NCBI GenBank assembly: GCA_004557385.1
Contig: SFEA01000043.1
Location: forward strand, 1 to 34,257
Direction of reading: 5' to 3'
Source: Bacteroidales bacterium
GTDB taxonomy: Bacteria; Bacteroidota; Bacteroidia; Bacteroidales; Muribaculaceae
DNA: 34,257 nucleotides
The notes under the pieces were generated by a model. The model saw nothing but the letters and a program-made list of their open reading frames with translations, was not told the DNA's origin and did no database searches. A program made the position numbers and the translations under genes. This document shows, piece after piece, positions 7,011 to 14,219 of the stretch (positions within the stretch are counted from its first letter, which is position 1; each line of letters opens with the position of its first letter).

Positions 7011-7553
7011 TTATTTATCGCCGGTCAGCACTTTTTCGTATGCCATACGGTCGCCTTGGGGATAGTGCACGTCGCCGCAATACATAAATCCCTGGCTGCG
7101 CAGCAGGCGTTGCATGTAAAAGTTGTCGTAGTTGGTGTCGACCTTAAAGCTGTGTATGCCACGCTGCAGCGCCCATTGCTCGGCATAGCCGAAGAAGCGC
7201 GTTGCCACACCTTGGCGCTTTGCCTCGTCGGCAACGGCAAGTCGGTGCACCACCACATAGTCGGCATTGGTGAGCCAGAGGTCGGCAATTTGTTGGTATG
7301 CGGGTTCGCCGTTGGCAATCACGGCGCCGTAGGCAATCACCGAGCCTTGACGCTCAATCACGTAGGCGTTGCCATTTGCAATGTCGGTTTCAACGCTTTG
7401 GCGCGAGGGATAGGCTTCGGTCCATTGGTGTTTGCCTTCGCGAAACATTTGGGCTTTGCCTTGCTGCAGAATCAGCCAACAGCGGTCGGTGTCGGCCGCT
7501 GTGGCTTGTCGGAAAATTTCGTTGGAGTGTGGCATCGTTGCTTTGTTGTGCAT
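7011..7553 (-). CDS. GNAT-family N-acetyltransferase
   Basis: 180 aa with a GNAT fold. Residues about 101-125 hold the acetyl-CoA-binding signature (VHRLAVADEAKRQGVATRFF; the R/QxxGxA loop is at 112-117), and the C-terminal part NYDNFYMQRLLRSQGF is the typical beta6-alpha4 region. It should transfer an acetyl group from acetyl-CoA to an unknown amine. The start ATG shares one base with the TAA of the upstream hydrolase gene (TAATG), so translation is coupled and the two form an operon. An alternative start, Met7, would uncouple it slightly. The substrate cannot be inferred; similar single-domain enzymes are common in Bacteroidales. Confidence 0.85.
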   Translation of the reverse strand: MHNKATMPHSNEIFRQATAADTDRCWLILQQGKAQMFREGKHQWTEAYPSRQSVETDIANGNAYVIERQGSVIAYGAVIANGEPAYQQIADLWLTNADYVVVHRLAVADEAKRQGVATRFFGYAEQWALQRGIHSFKVDTNYDNFYMQRLLRSQGFMYCGDVHYPQGDRMAYEKVLTGDK

Positions 7554-9058
7554 TAAAGTTTCACAGTCACCGCTTTGCCTTCGGGGCTCTCGTTGTTCAC
7601 GCGGTCGAGCACAGTCACCACAAACCTGTAGGAGCCTTTAGGCGTAGAGGCTGGCACTGTATACTCGGTGTTAGGCGTAACAGCCTGAATGGCAGCGGCG
7701 TTTTCGAGGTCAATCTCCTCGCCTTGAGCGAAACGATATATTACAAACGCCTTAGCCACTTGCATCGGGTCGGTGGTTTCGGGAGCTCGCCATGTGAGAG
7801 TCTTTGTGCCGCGTTTGCTTTTCAGCTTCAGGTTTGTCACTTCGTCGGGGGCAATGTTGTCGAGCCAAGTGTAGGCGGGCACCAACGCAATTGTTGATTG
7901 CTGGCGGGTGGCAAGCGAGTCGCACACGCCGCGGCTGTTGCGAGTGATTGAGTATCCCGGCCACCAGCAGTTGCCCTGTATGTTAGGCAGCTGGCGAGTG
8001 AGACGAATTTTGTGGTCGAGTTCGGTGGGGTTGTTGCTGTCGGGGTCGGCGGTTTTCATAGTGGTTTCCACCGACTGTCCGATGTACATGTGCCGACCGT
8101 TGGCGTTATCGTTCCACCAGGGGTTGAGCACGCGGCCTGGAGCGCGCTTGTGGTCGAGTTCCCAATAGAGTTGAGGCACCATATAGTCGACCCATCCCAG
8201 CTCGGTCCACTTGAGCACGTCGGCATACAGGGCGTCGTAGCATTGCAGTGCGTTGGTTTGGCTGCCGCGAGGGTCGCTGGTGATGTTTCGCCACACGCCA
8301 AACGGACTGATGCCGAAGCGCACCCAAGGCTTTTCGTCGATAATCACCTTGTGCAGTCCTTCAATGAGCAGGTCGACGTTACGGCGGCGCCAGTCGCCGC
8401 GGTTCATGCCGCCACCATAGCGGGCATAGCTTTTGTCGTCGGGAAATTCGTCCTTAGTGGGGTAAGGGTAGAAATAGTCGTCCATGTGTATGGCATCAAT
8501 GTCGTAGCGGCTCACAATGTCGCGCACCACATTGCAGATGAATTCGCGGCACTCGGGCAGACCAGGTTCGAAGTAGGTTTGACCGCCGTAGCTCACGAAC
8601 CACTCAGGGTGCTTGTGATAGATGTGGTCCTTCGACAACTTTTTTGTCTCGCCCTTGGTGTTGGTCACTCGATAAGGGTTGAGCCACGCATGCAGCTCCA
8701 TGCCGCGGCGGTGACACTCGTCAATCATGAATTGCAGAGGGTCCCAGAACGGCTCGGGGCGTTTACCGAATTCGCCGGTCAGATACACGCTCCACGGCTC
8801 GAAGTTCGATTCGTAGAAGGCGTCGGCTTTTGGGCGAACTTGCCACACAATGGCATTAATGCCAGCCATTTGCAGCGAGTCGAGCTGACGGCGCAGATAG
8901 GTTTGGTTTTGTTCGGTGGTCATGCGCGAATATTGCATCTGCCCCACGGTGTGCATCCACGCTCCGCGAAACTCGCGCTTTGGGTTCTCGGCTTGGGCTT
9001 CGGTGCAGCATAGCAGCAAGCATGCCGCTGCAGCAATTGATAGGATTGACGATTTCAT
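7553..9058 (-). CDS. Family 10-like glycosyl hydrolase (GHL10/YngK type), secreted
   Basis: 501 aa. A signal peptide at 1-23 (MKSSILSIAAAACLLLCC, cleavage after AQA) is followed by a TIM-barrel GHL10 domain at about 30-360. Familiar family segments include REFRGAWMHTV, NAIVWQVRPKADAFY, GMELHAWLNPYRV, IDAIHMDDYFYPYP and RFGISPFGVWRN. A fibronectin-III-like domain lies at about 400-501. Members are thought to act on peptidoglycan or other glycans in the periplasm or at the cell surface; the substrate here is unknown. The ATG at 9058 is chosen because it starts the signal peptide and because the promoter at 9112-9144 lies inside the longer frame that opens at 9136. It is coupled to the downstream GNAT gene by TAATG. 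Confidence 0.88.
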   Translation of the reverse strand: MKSSILSIAAAACLLLCCTEAQAENPKREFRGAWMHTVGQMQYSRMTTEQNQTYLRRQLDSLQMAGINAIVWQVRPKADAFYESNFEPWSVYLTGEFGKRPEPFWDPLQFMIDECHRRGMELHAWLNPYRVTNTKGETKKLSKDHIYHKHPEWFVSYGGQTYFEPGLPECREFICNVVRDIVSRYDIDAIHMDDYFYPYPTKDEFPDDKSYARYGGGMNRGDWRRRNVDLLIEGLHKVIIDEKPWVRFGISPFGVWRNITSDPRGSQTNALQCYDALYADVLKWTELGWVDYMVPQLYWELDHKRAPGRVLNPWWNDNANGRHMYIGQSVETTMKTADPDSNNPTELDHKIRLTRQLPNIQGNCWWPGYSITRNSRGVCDSLATRQQSTIALVPAYTWLDNIAPDEVTNLKLKSKRGTKTLTWRAPETTDPMQVAKAFVIYRFAQGEEIDLENAAAIQAVTPNTEYTVPASTPKGSYRFVVTVLDRVNNESPEGKAVTVKL

Positions 9059-9111
9059 TAACAATTCTTCGAGGTTTAGGGGTTGATTATACATTATGTT
9101 TTTGCATAATG

Positions 9112-9144
9112 CAAATTTAATGAATTTGTTGGTCAATTCCTAAA
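9112..9144 (-). promoter_or_regulatory. Promoter of the GHL10-GNAT operon
   Basis: On the minus strand, TTTA (9141-9144), 21 bases, TAAATTTG (9112-9119). The -7 box is exact and the -33 box is one base off. The predicted start near 9105 lies downstream of the alternative start at 9136, which supports translation from 9058. Confidence 0.5.
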
Positions 9145-9180
9145 GAAATGTGAGAGAGGGCGGGCTTTTGGCAAATCTTA

Positions 9181-9299
9181 CTCTTGTTTTGGCTGTGGCA
9201 GGGGAAAACAAGAGGCTATGTCGTAATTATGGAATTATCCTGATTTGGCGCCCTTTAGGCAACATTGTTGGTAATATCCATTTCGTACACAGCCTCTTG
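9181..9299 (-). terminator. Structured intergenic element with two competing hairpins
   Basis: Long hairpin: 9209-9221 pairs with 9287-9299 (12 of 13), with further partial pairing inside. Read on the minus strand, it follows the metallochaperone gene and ends in TTTT, like a weak terminator. The segment 9205-9214 is also a perfect 10-bp inverted match to 9181-9190, so it can form either hairpin but not both. The pairing is seen; function as a terminator or switch is inferred. Confidence 0.45.
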
Positions 9300-9323
9300 C
9301 AGCTATGGTGTTGCATTAAAATA

Positions 9324-10502
9324 TCAGAAATCCACCAGGCAATCGTTCAGCGCTTGAGTGATGGCTTCGCGGTCGAGGTGCTGGCCTATGAACACCAGTT
9401 TTTGCTGGCGGTCGCCGTAGGGGTCCACCCAGTCGCGGCGCAGGCTTTCGTCGCGCATAAGCAACTCCTGCAACTCGTCGTCGGGCATGGTAGCATACCA
9501 TTGACCGGCATTGTTGAGGCTCACTTGCTTGCCTGCCTGTTCAAACAGGTAGCATATTTCCGATTCGCTCTTGAAGTAGCATATTCCTTTGGCGCGGATG
9601 ATGCCTTTGGGCCAGTTGCGTGCCACAAAATAGTCGAAGCGGTTGAGGTCGAACGGGCGGCGTGCCTTGTAGACAAATGTGCCTATGCCGTATTCTTCCA
9701 CCTCGCCCTCGCCGTGATGGTGGTGATGATGGTGGTGGTGATGTTCGTGCTCGTCATCGTCGTGTTCGTCGAGGTTTTCCATTTCTCTAATCCATGCTGC
9801 GGAGGTGGCAACCTTGTCGAAGTCGAACATTCCGGTGTTTAGAATCTTGTCAAGTGCAACGTCGCAGTAGTCACATTCCACAATTTCGGCTTTGGGTTGT
9901 AGAGTTCTGATGATTTCCTTCACGCGAGCCAATTCGTTTGGCTCAACCATCGAGGCTTTGTTGAGCAACACAATGTTGCAGAATTCAATTTGCTGAATCA
10001 CAAGGTTTTCGATGTCCTCCTCGTCGATGTCGGAACTCAGGAGTGCGCCGCCGCAGCCAAATTCGTCCTTAAGGCGCAGAGCATCAACCACGGCGCAGAT
10101 GCAATCGAGACGTGCAAGCCCGTCGAGCATATACTCGGCGCCCATTTGGGGCATTGAGCAGATGGTTTGAGCAATGGGCACAGGTTCGCAAATGCCGCTG
10201 GCTTCGATGACAATGTAATCGAAGCGGTGAGTGCGAGTGATGTCGTGAAGTTGTTCAATCAAGTCCATCTTAAGCGTGCAGCAGATGCAGCCGTTTTGCA
10301 GCGCCACCAGGCTGTCGTCATTTTTGCCCACGATGCCGCCTTTTTCAATCAGCGACGCGTCGATGTTCACCTCGCCGATGTCGTTGACGATAACGGCAAA
10401 CTTTATGCCGCGCGTGTTGTTGAGTATGCGGTTTACCAAAGTTGTTTTTCCGCTGCCCAGATAGCCTGTGAGCAGCAACACAGGTGTTTCACTTCTTTCC
10501 AT
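9324..10502 (-). CDS. COG0523/CobW-family GTPase, probable zinc metallochaperone
   Basis: 392 aa. G3E GTPase with Walker A G13-YLGSGKT20, a switch region near NDIGEVNID (40-48) and the metal-binding C72-I-C74-C75 motif that defines COG0523. A His-rich stretch at about 246-263 includes ten consecutive His. A CobW C-terminal domain lies at about 272-392. Such proteins use GTP hydrolysis to deliver metals, usually zinc, to client enzymes, and the His cluster favours zinc or nickel handling. The usual guanine-specificity NKxD motif reads N181-K-A-S184, with Ser in place of Asp. It has its own exact promoter (10531-10562). It could instead serve nitrile-hydratase- or cobalamin-type activation, but no such genes are nearby. 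Confidence 0.88.
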   Translation of the reverse strand: MERSETPVLLLTGYLGSGKTTLVNRILNNTRGIKFAVIVNDIGEVNIDASLIEKGGIVGKNDDSLVALQNGCICCTLKMDLIEQLHDITRTHRFDYIVIEASGICEPVPIAQTICSMPQMGAEYMLDGLARLDCICAVVDALRLKDEFGCGGALLSSDIDEEDIENLVIQQIEFCNIVLLNKASMVEPNELARVKEIIRTLQPKAEIVECDYCDVALDKILNTGMFDFDKVATSAAWIREMENLDEHDDDEHEHHHHHHHHHHGEGEVEEYGIGTFVYKARRPFDLNRFDYFVARNWPKGIIRAKGICYFKSESEICYLFEQAGKQVSLNNAGQWYATMPDDELQELLMRDESLRRDWVDPYGDRQQKLVFIGQHLDREAITQALNDCLVDF

Positions 10503-10530
10503 AACGATAATGCTTTTAAGAAAACTCCGG

Positions 10531-10562
10531 CAAATTTACAAAAATCTGCTGTCTATGCCAAA
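10531..10562 (-). promoter_or_regulatory. Promoter of the metallochaperone gene
   Basis: On the minus strand, TTTG (10559-10562), 20 bases, TAAATTTG (10531-10538). No obvious Zur-like palindrome was seen over it. Confidence 0.65.
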
Positions 10563-10702
10563 CAAAATACGCACTACGCAGCCTGCCTCCACTCAGGCAA
10601 AACTGTGTATGTAATATGGCGAAAAAATGGTGCGTAGATTAATAGTCGGTGGCGATTTTGGGGAAATTGCGCTACTACGCCGATGTATGCGTTGGCAATG
10701 CC

Positions 10703-10729
10703 GAGCGGAATATCAACACTATTCCGCTC
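10703..10729. repeat. Perfect 10-bp hairpin between the P-loop/CYTH gene and the metallochaperone gene
   Basis: 10703-10712 pairs perfectly with 10720-10729 around a seven-base loop, 48 bases after the stop of the minus-strand P-loop/CYTH gene. No T-run follows on either strand, so it is more likely an RNA-stabilising 3' structure than a classic terminator. Confidence 0.4.
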
Positions 10730-10776
10730 TAAGCAGCCATCAATTAGGTTTATCGGCCCTTGCCGTGGGGTGCGCA

Positions 10777-11880
10777 TCAGTTGCGCAGGGCGAGGGTGTA
10801 GTTGTAGTATTTCTTGTTGCCGGTGATGTCCTCCACCACGCGAATGAATGGCGGGAATTTCACGTCCTCGTGGCGCGCTATGCCTTTGGTTTCGAGAATC
10901 ATGAGGTTGCTTATCGGCTCCAGATAGGTGTCGAGTTCGAAGAATTGCCCTTTCCAGATAAAACTTTTGCGCAGTTTCTTGATTGTGCTGCGGTAGGGGT
11001 CGGCTTGCTGCAGCAGCGAGCGGTATAGGTTGTTGTTCACTTGTCGCTCAGTCACCAGTTCTTCTTTGTCGGACAGTTTCTTTTTAGTGAGGTGCACGTT
11101 CACGTATTTTCCGTTCCAGCCGCGGCGGCGCAGGCGCACTTCGCAATCGGGGTCGGCAACTAGATAGGTTTGTGTGATGTCGCTTTCGATGCAGTCGGGC
11201 ACGTCGCCGGTGAGTTCAACGATGTATTTTCGTTCTTCCTCGATGGGTTGCGGCAGCCCGAGCACGTTTGAAATTTCTTTGAGCACGCGGTTGAGTTTGC
11301 GGTCGAAGTCCTCGTTGTTGTTAATCACGCGCAGATGCGGGTGTCCGCTCCATGCCTTAATGACTTTTTTGTCGAGTTCGCGTGCGATTTTCAGCCCGGC
11401 TTCGTCGGCTTTTTCGAGTCGTTGCGCGTTGTTGCTGGTGGTGTAGAATTGTTCAGCACCGTCGGCAGCCGACACCAAGTGTAGCACGGCGTCGTAGCGG
11501 CTGCGCAGGCTGGCGGTGTCAACACCCACGCTGGCTGTGATGGTGTCCCACATCTCAGGAGTCATATATGCCGAGATGTCGAGTGTGCCGCGGTCGCAGA
11601 TAATCACGCAGGGCTCGGTGCATGCTTCAGCCATACGCTGAAATTTGTCCTCAAGGGCAAGCTGTATTTCAAGCGTGGCTTTTTCGCCTTCAAAGAAGAA
11701 ATCTTTGTTGGTGGTGAGGTAGTTCATGCCTGCTTGCGTGAACATTGTGGGCACTTCGGGTATGGTGAAAACCTTATAACCCAAGTTGCTGAACTGTTCA
11801 ATCACTCTCACCAGCGCCGTGGTCTTTCCTGCGCAAGGCCCACCCGTGAGCACAATGCGCTTGATATTGTTGTTAGGCAT
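10777..11880 (-). CDS. P-loop ATPase/kinase-like domain fused to a CYTH domain
   Basis: 367 aa. The N-terminal AAA_28-type P-loop domain (about 5-205) has Walker A G13-GPCAGKTT21 and a conserved CDRG at 95-98, as in nucleoside-kinase-like folds. The C-terminal CYTH/triphosphate-tunnel domain (about 212-365) has the signature E214-x-E216-x-K218, followed by alternating basic and acidic strands (EVRLRRRG, VHLTKKK, ELVTERQ, KKLRKSF, FELDTY) that line the tunnel in this superfamily. CYTH proteins bind or hydrolyse triphosphates and phosphorylated organic substrates. The same fusion is known in animals (the TTD14-type GTP/phosphoinositide-binding protein), where it affects membrane trafficking; the bacterial role is not established. 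It is transcribed leftward toward the metallochaperone gene, 274 bases away. Confidence 0.85.
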   Translation of the reverse strand: MPNNNIKRIVLTGGPCAGKTTALVRVIEQFSNLGYKVFTIPEVPTMFTQAGMNYLTTNKDFFFEGEKATLEIQLALEDKFQRMAEACTEPCVIICDRGTLDISAYMTPEMWDTITASVGVDTASLRSRYDAVLHLVSAADGAEQFYTTSNNAQRLEKADEAGLKIARELDKKVIKAWSGHPHLRVINNNEDFDRKLNRVLKEISNVLGLPQPIEEERKYIVELTGDVPDCIESDITQTYLVADPDCEVRLRRRGWNGKYVNVHLTKKKLSDKEELVTERQVNNNLYRSLLQQADPYRSTIKKLRKSFIWKGQFFELDTYLEPISNLMILETKGIARHEDVKFPPFIRVVEDITGNKKYYNYTLALRN

Positions 11881-11920
11881 ATACGAATTTTTATGATATG
11901 TAGTGTAATTCAGTTTTTAC

Positions 11921-11978
11921 AAAAAAATATGTGCCTCGGGGCGGCATAGTTATGCTTTGCTTCACACTCCCGGGCACA
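11921..11978 (-). terminator. Intrinsic terminator of the META lipoprotein gene
   Basis: 11930-11940 pairs with 11969-11978 (ten pairs, one bulge). Read on the minus strand, the stem is followed by a run of seven T. It is placed just after the stop at 12007. Confidence 0.65.
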
Positions 11979-12006
11979 TTTTGCTGTTTCGGCGGTCGAC
12001 CGAATG

Positions 12007-12408
12007 TCACTTTTTGCGCTTGAGTGTCATCACGGCGTTTCCATCGCGATCGAAAACGGTTGCTTCGTCGTTTTCAATCTTCACGGTGGCGGTGTTGTTA
12101 AGCGCTTTGGTGATGGCGTCTTCCAAGTCCATGCTGCCGCCCATCATGCGAGTCATGCCCATATGATCAAACTTCAGCGAATCGCCTTCGGTGGTGTACG
12201 AACCAAAGAAAGAGTTCACGCTGGCGTTTCCGTTCACTTTACCTTTGCCGTCGAAGCGTATGGAGGCTTGCTTGTCGCCGCCCACGGTGTTGATGCCGCA
12301 AGCGTTGGTGATTAGCCATTCGCCATCCATCTTCACGCCTTTTTGTGTGCTGCAGCTGCCCAAAACCATGAGCGCTGCGCCTAATACAATTGAGAATACC
12401 TTTTTCAT
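12007..12408 (-). CDS. META-domain lipoprotein (HslJ-like)
   Basis: 133 aa. Signal peptide with lipobox LGS-C19, so it is predicted to be lipid-anchored. The rest is a single META domain (about 25-130) with the typical strands DGEWLITNACGI, ASIRFDGKGKVNGNASVNSFFGSY and a C-terminal VMTLKR strand. META/HslJ proteins are small outer- or periplasmic-envelope proteins tied to stress or antibiotic tolerance in other bacteria; the mechanism is unknown. The gene stands alone with its own exact promoter (12460-12490) and terminator. Confidence 0.87.
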   Translation of the reverse strand: MKKVFSIVLGAALMVLGSCSTQKGVKMDGEWLITNACGINTVGGDKQASIRFDGKGKVNGNASVNSFFGSYTTEGDSLKFDHMGMTRMMGGSMDLEDAITKALNNTATVKIENDEATVFDRDGNAVMTLKRKK

Positions 12409-12459
12409 GTCAGTTTATCATTTTTTGAATTTATCATTAATATAACAAATTTCTGTGTG

Positions 12460-12490
12460 CAAAGATATGAATCTTTTGGCAATCAGCAAA
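12460..12490 (-). promoter_or_regulatory. Promoter of the META lipoprotein gene
   Basis: On the minus strand, TTTG (12487-12490), 19 bases, TATCTTTG (12460-12467), giving a leader of about 45 bases. Confidence 0.65.
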
Positions 12491-12603
12491 ATTTGCATTG
12501 CCAATAAGTATTAACACGGGTGCTGAATGATTTTCTCGACAAAATGGGTGCTTTTGCTGCTTTGTCCACTCGCTCGATGCCCAAATGATGATAGTGAAAG
12601 CAA

Positions 12604-12639
12604 ATGCGCAGCCCGCCTTGTTTTTGGTGGACTGCGCAT
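12604..12639 (-). terminator. Hairpin after the AAA_14/DUF4143 gene
   Basis: 12604-12611 pairs perfectly with 12632-12639. Pairing continues inward for five more pairs after one mismatch. On the minus strand the stem is followed by a short T-rich stretch (ATTTGCTTT), so it is a plausible but imperfect terminator for the ATPase gene ending at 12664. Confidence 0.45.
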
Positions 12640-12663
12640 GTATGCCAGTTGATTAGTCAGTGG

Positions 12664-13968
12664 TCATTCAAAAAGAAGTTGCGCCATGTATAAGGGTAGA
12701 TAGATTATTCTGTCGCAAACTTCCACGTTGTTGGCAGAAAGAACTATTGCGCGGTTTATGCGCATCGAATTGTTGCTGATTGCGTTGCTCAATGAGGCAT
12801 GCCGTTTGTAATCGGCGCCCGATTTCACCTCGATAATTGTTATGCCGTCGGAATCGGGCACAATAAAATCAAGTTCAAGTTTGCTTTTTTTGTCGAAGTA
12901 ATGCAGTGGCACGTTGTTGGCTACAAGAGAACATGCCACAAAGTTTTCGGTGAGTGCACCTTCGTTTATGTCAATGTTGCCATTCATCACTTCGAACTGC
13001 ATTTTTTTTAGAATGGCAGAGCAAAGCAAACCGGTGTCCACCATGTAGAGCTTGTAAAGATTTCTCTTTTCTGTTGCTTCTAAAGGTAGTTCAAATGCTC
13101 CGGTATTAAACGAATAGTATGCTATACCGGCATCAATCAGCCATTGGGTGGGGTCTTCGTATTTCCTTAGCGATGCTCCTTTTTCCATGTCGGATAGAAC
13201 AAAGCGTTTGTCCTGTTTTCCGAGTGAAGAAGGTATGGCATCAAACACTCGCTTCACTAAAGGCGCTTGACGTCCGGCATAGTTTGAAATATCGGCGCGG
13301 TATGTGGTCATGATGGATTGTTGTGCCTTCACAACTTCATTGAAATCGGGATTTGTCACGAAACGCTGCACCACTTCGGGCATGCCACCAACCACAAGAT
13401 ATTCTCGGTAGTAGCGGCTAATTTGCTGATGTATAAAGTCTGGCACAGGCTCAAGTTTGGCGTATGCATTCTTCACTGTGTCGATTACTTGTTGCGATAC
13501 GCCTCTTGCCCAAAGAAACTCTTCAAAATCCATTGGGAAGACATCATATCGTTCCTCAAATCCAACAGGATATGATTGCACGTGCTTGTAGTTGATGCCA
13601 AGCAGCGATCCCGACTCAATGTAGTCGTAGGTGTGCTCCTCGACAAGAAATTTTATTGCCGTGCGGGCTTTGGGGCACTCTTGCACTTCATCGAAGAACA
13701 CCAATGTTTTTCCTTCAACAAAAGGTCCAAACCCCATTGCTGAAAGGTTTGTTATAATACTATGCGTAGTGAGGTCGCCGTCGAAGGCTTTCGCCGCCGA
13801 AGGATATTTTACAAAATTTATTTCAACGAAATGCGTGTAATGCAGTTTTGCAAACTCGCGTATTGCTGTGGTTTTGCCCACTTGTCGTGCGCCAAATATA
13901 ATGGGCGCTTTGCAACGTCCTGATTTATACCAACTTTCAAGCTTTTTTGTTACTTTTCTTTTTAGCAT
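12664..13968 (-). CDS. AAA_14 / DUF4143 ATP-binding protein
   Basis: 434 aa. N-terminal AAA_14 ATPase domain with Walker A G26-ARQVGKTT34 and Walker B LVFFDE (89-94), an Arg/Glu-rich lid (YVxVFPMDFEEFL-like, about 141-152), and a helical middle part. The C-terminal DUF4143 domain has a nuclease-like core (E365-LD367 then IIEVKSG, E380-V-K382), reminiscent of the PD-(D/E)xK fold. These proteins are very abundant in Bacteroidales, in many copies per genome, and their function is unknown; ideas include nucleic-acid or defence-related roles. The start at 13968 is the only good ATG. The promoter region lies inside a 33-bp tandem-repeat array (14005-14183). Confidence 0.88.
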   Translation of the reverse strand: MLKRKVTKKLESWYKSGRCKAPIIFGARQVGKTTAIREFAKLHYTHFVEINFVKYPSAAKAFDGDLTTHSIITNLSAMGFGPFVEGKTLVFFDEVQECPKARTAIKFLVEEHTYDYIESGSLLGINYKHVQSYPVGFEERYDVFPMDFEEFLWARGVSQQVIDTVKNAYAKLEPVPDFIHQQISRYYREYLVVGGMPEVVQRFVTNPDFNEVVKAQQSIMTTYRADISNYAGRQAPLVKRVFDAIPSSLGKQDKRFVLSDMEKGASLRKYEDPTQWLIDAGIAYYSFNTGAFELPLEATEKRNLYKLYMVDTGLLCSAILKKMQFEVMNGNIDINEGALTENFVACSLVANNVPLHYFDKKSKLELDFIVPDSDGITIIEVKSGADYKRHASLSNAISNNSMRINRAIVLSANNVEVCDRIIYLPLYMAQLLFE

Positions 13969-13998
13969 AGCTGCAACTTTTTTCTATGGTTTGCGACG

Positions 13999-14030
13999 CA
14001 AATTTACAACTTTTCGCCAATGTTTGCAAG
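13999..14030 (-). promoter_or_regulatory. Promoter of the AAA_14 gene, embedded in the repeat array
   Basis: On the minus strand, CTTG (14027-14030, one base from TTTG), 20 bases, TAAATTTG (13999-14006). The -7 box lies at the edge of the first, most diverged repeat unit. Confidence 0.5.
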
Positions 14031-14183
14031 AGGTTTTTGCAACTTTTTGCCAAGGTTTTGAGGGTGTTTTTGCAACTTTTTGCCAATGTTTTGATGGTGT
14101 TTTTGCAACTTTTCGCCAATGTTTTGATGGTGTTTTTGCAACTTTTTGCCAATGTTTTGAGGGTGTTTTTGCAACTTTTCGCC
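14005..14183. repeat. 33-bp direct tandem repeats, five units plus a partial sixth
   Basis: Units begin at 14005, 14038, 14071, 14104, 14137 and 14170, spaced exactly 33 bases. The core is tgcaacttttTgccaatgtt followed by ttgatggtgtttt. The first unit (14005) is the most diverged and the last is truncated to about 14 bases. Each unit holds the palindrome TTGCAA or its equivalent. The array lies upstream of, and partly overlaps, the promoter of the AAA_14 gene, and ends 37 bases from the stop of the exporter gene at 14220. Confidence 0.9.
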
Positions 14184-14219
14184 CAAAATGGTGCGGTCTA
14201 CGTGGGGTATGCTTGGGCA

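Noticed and set aside
8012..9013. 333-codon plus-strand frame opposite the GHL10 hydrolase
   Set aside because: Antisense shadow; the minus-strand frame shows signal peptide, domain motifs and promoter.
9705..9760. Run of CAC/CAT codons as a simple-sequence repeat
   Set aside because: It encodes the His-rich metal-binding stretch of the metallochaperone in frame, a known feature of this protein family.
13937..14152. Lys/Cys-rich 71-codon frame with 11-residue periodicity (LAKSCKNTIKT) on the minus strand
   Set aside because: It is simply the translation of the 33-bp repeats, which stay open in several frames. The only start is a TTG that is part of every unit, and the frame overlaps the promoter and start of the ATPase.
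14005..14183. CRISPR-like array
   Set aside because: The units are contiguous 33-bp direct repeats without unique spacers, and no cas genes are in the window.
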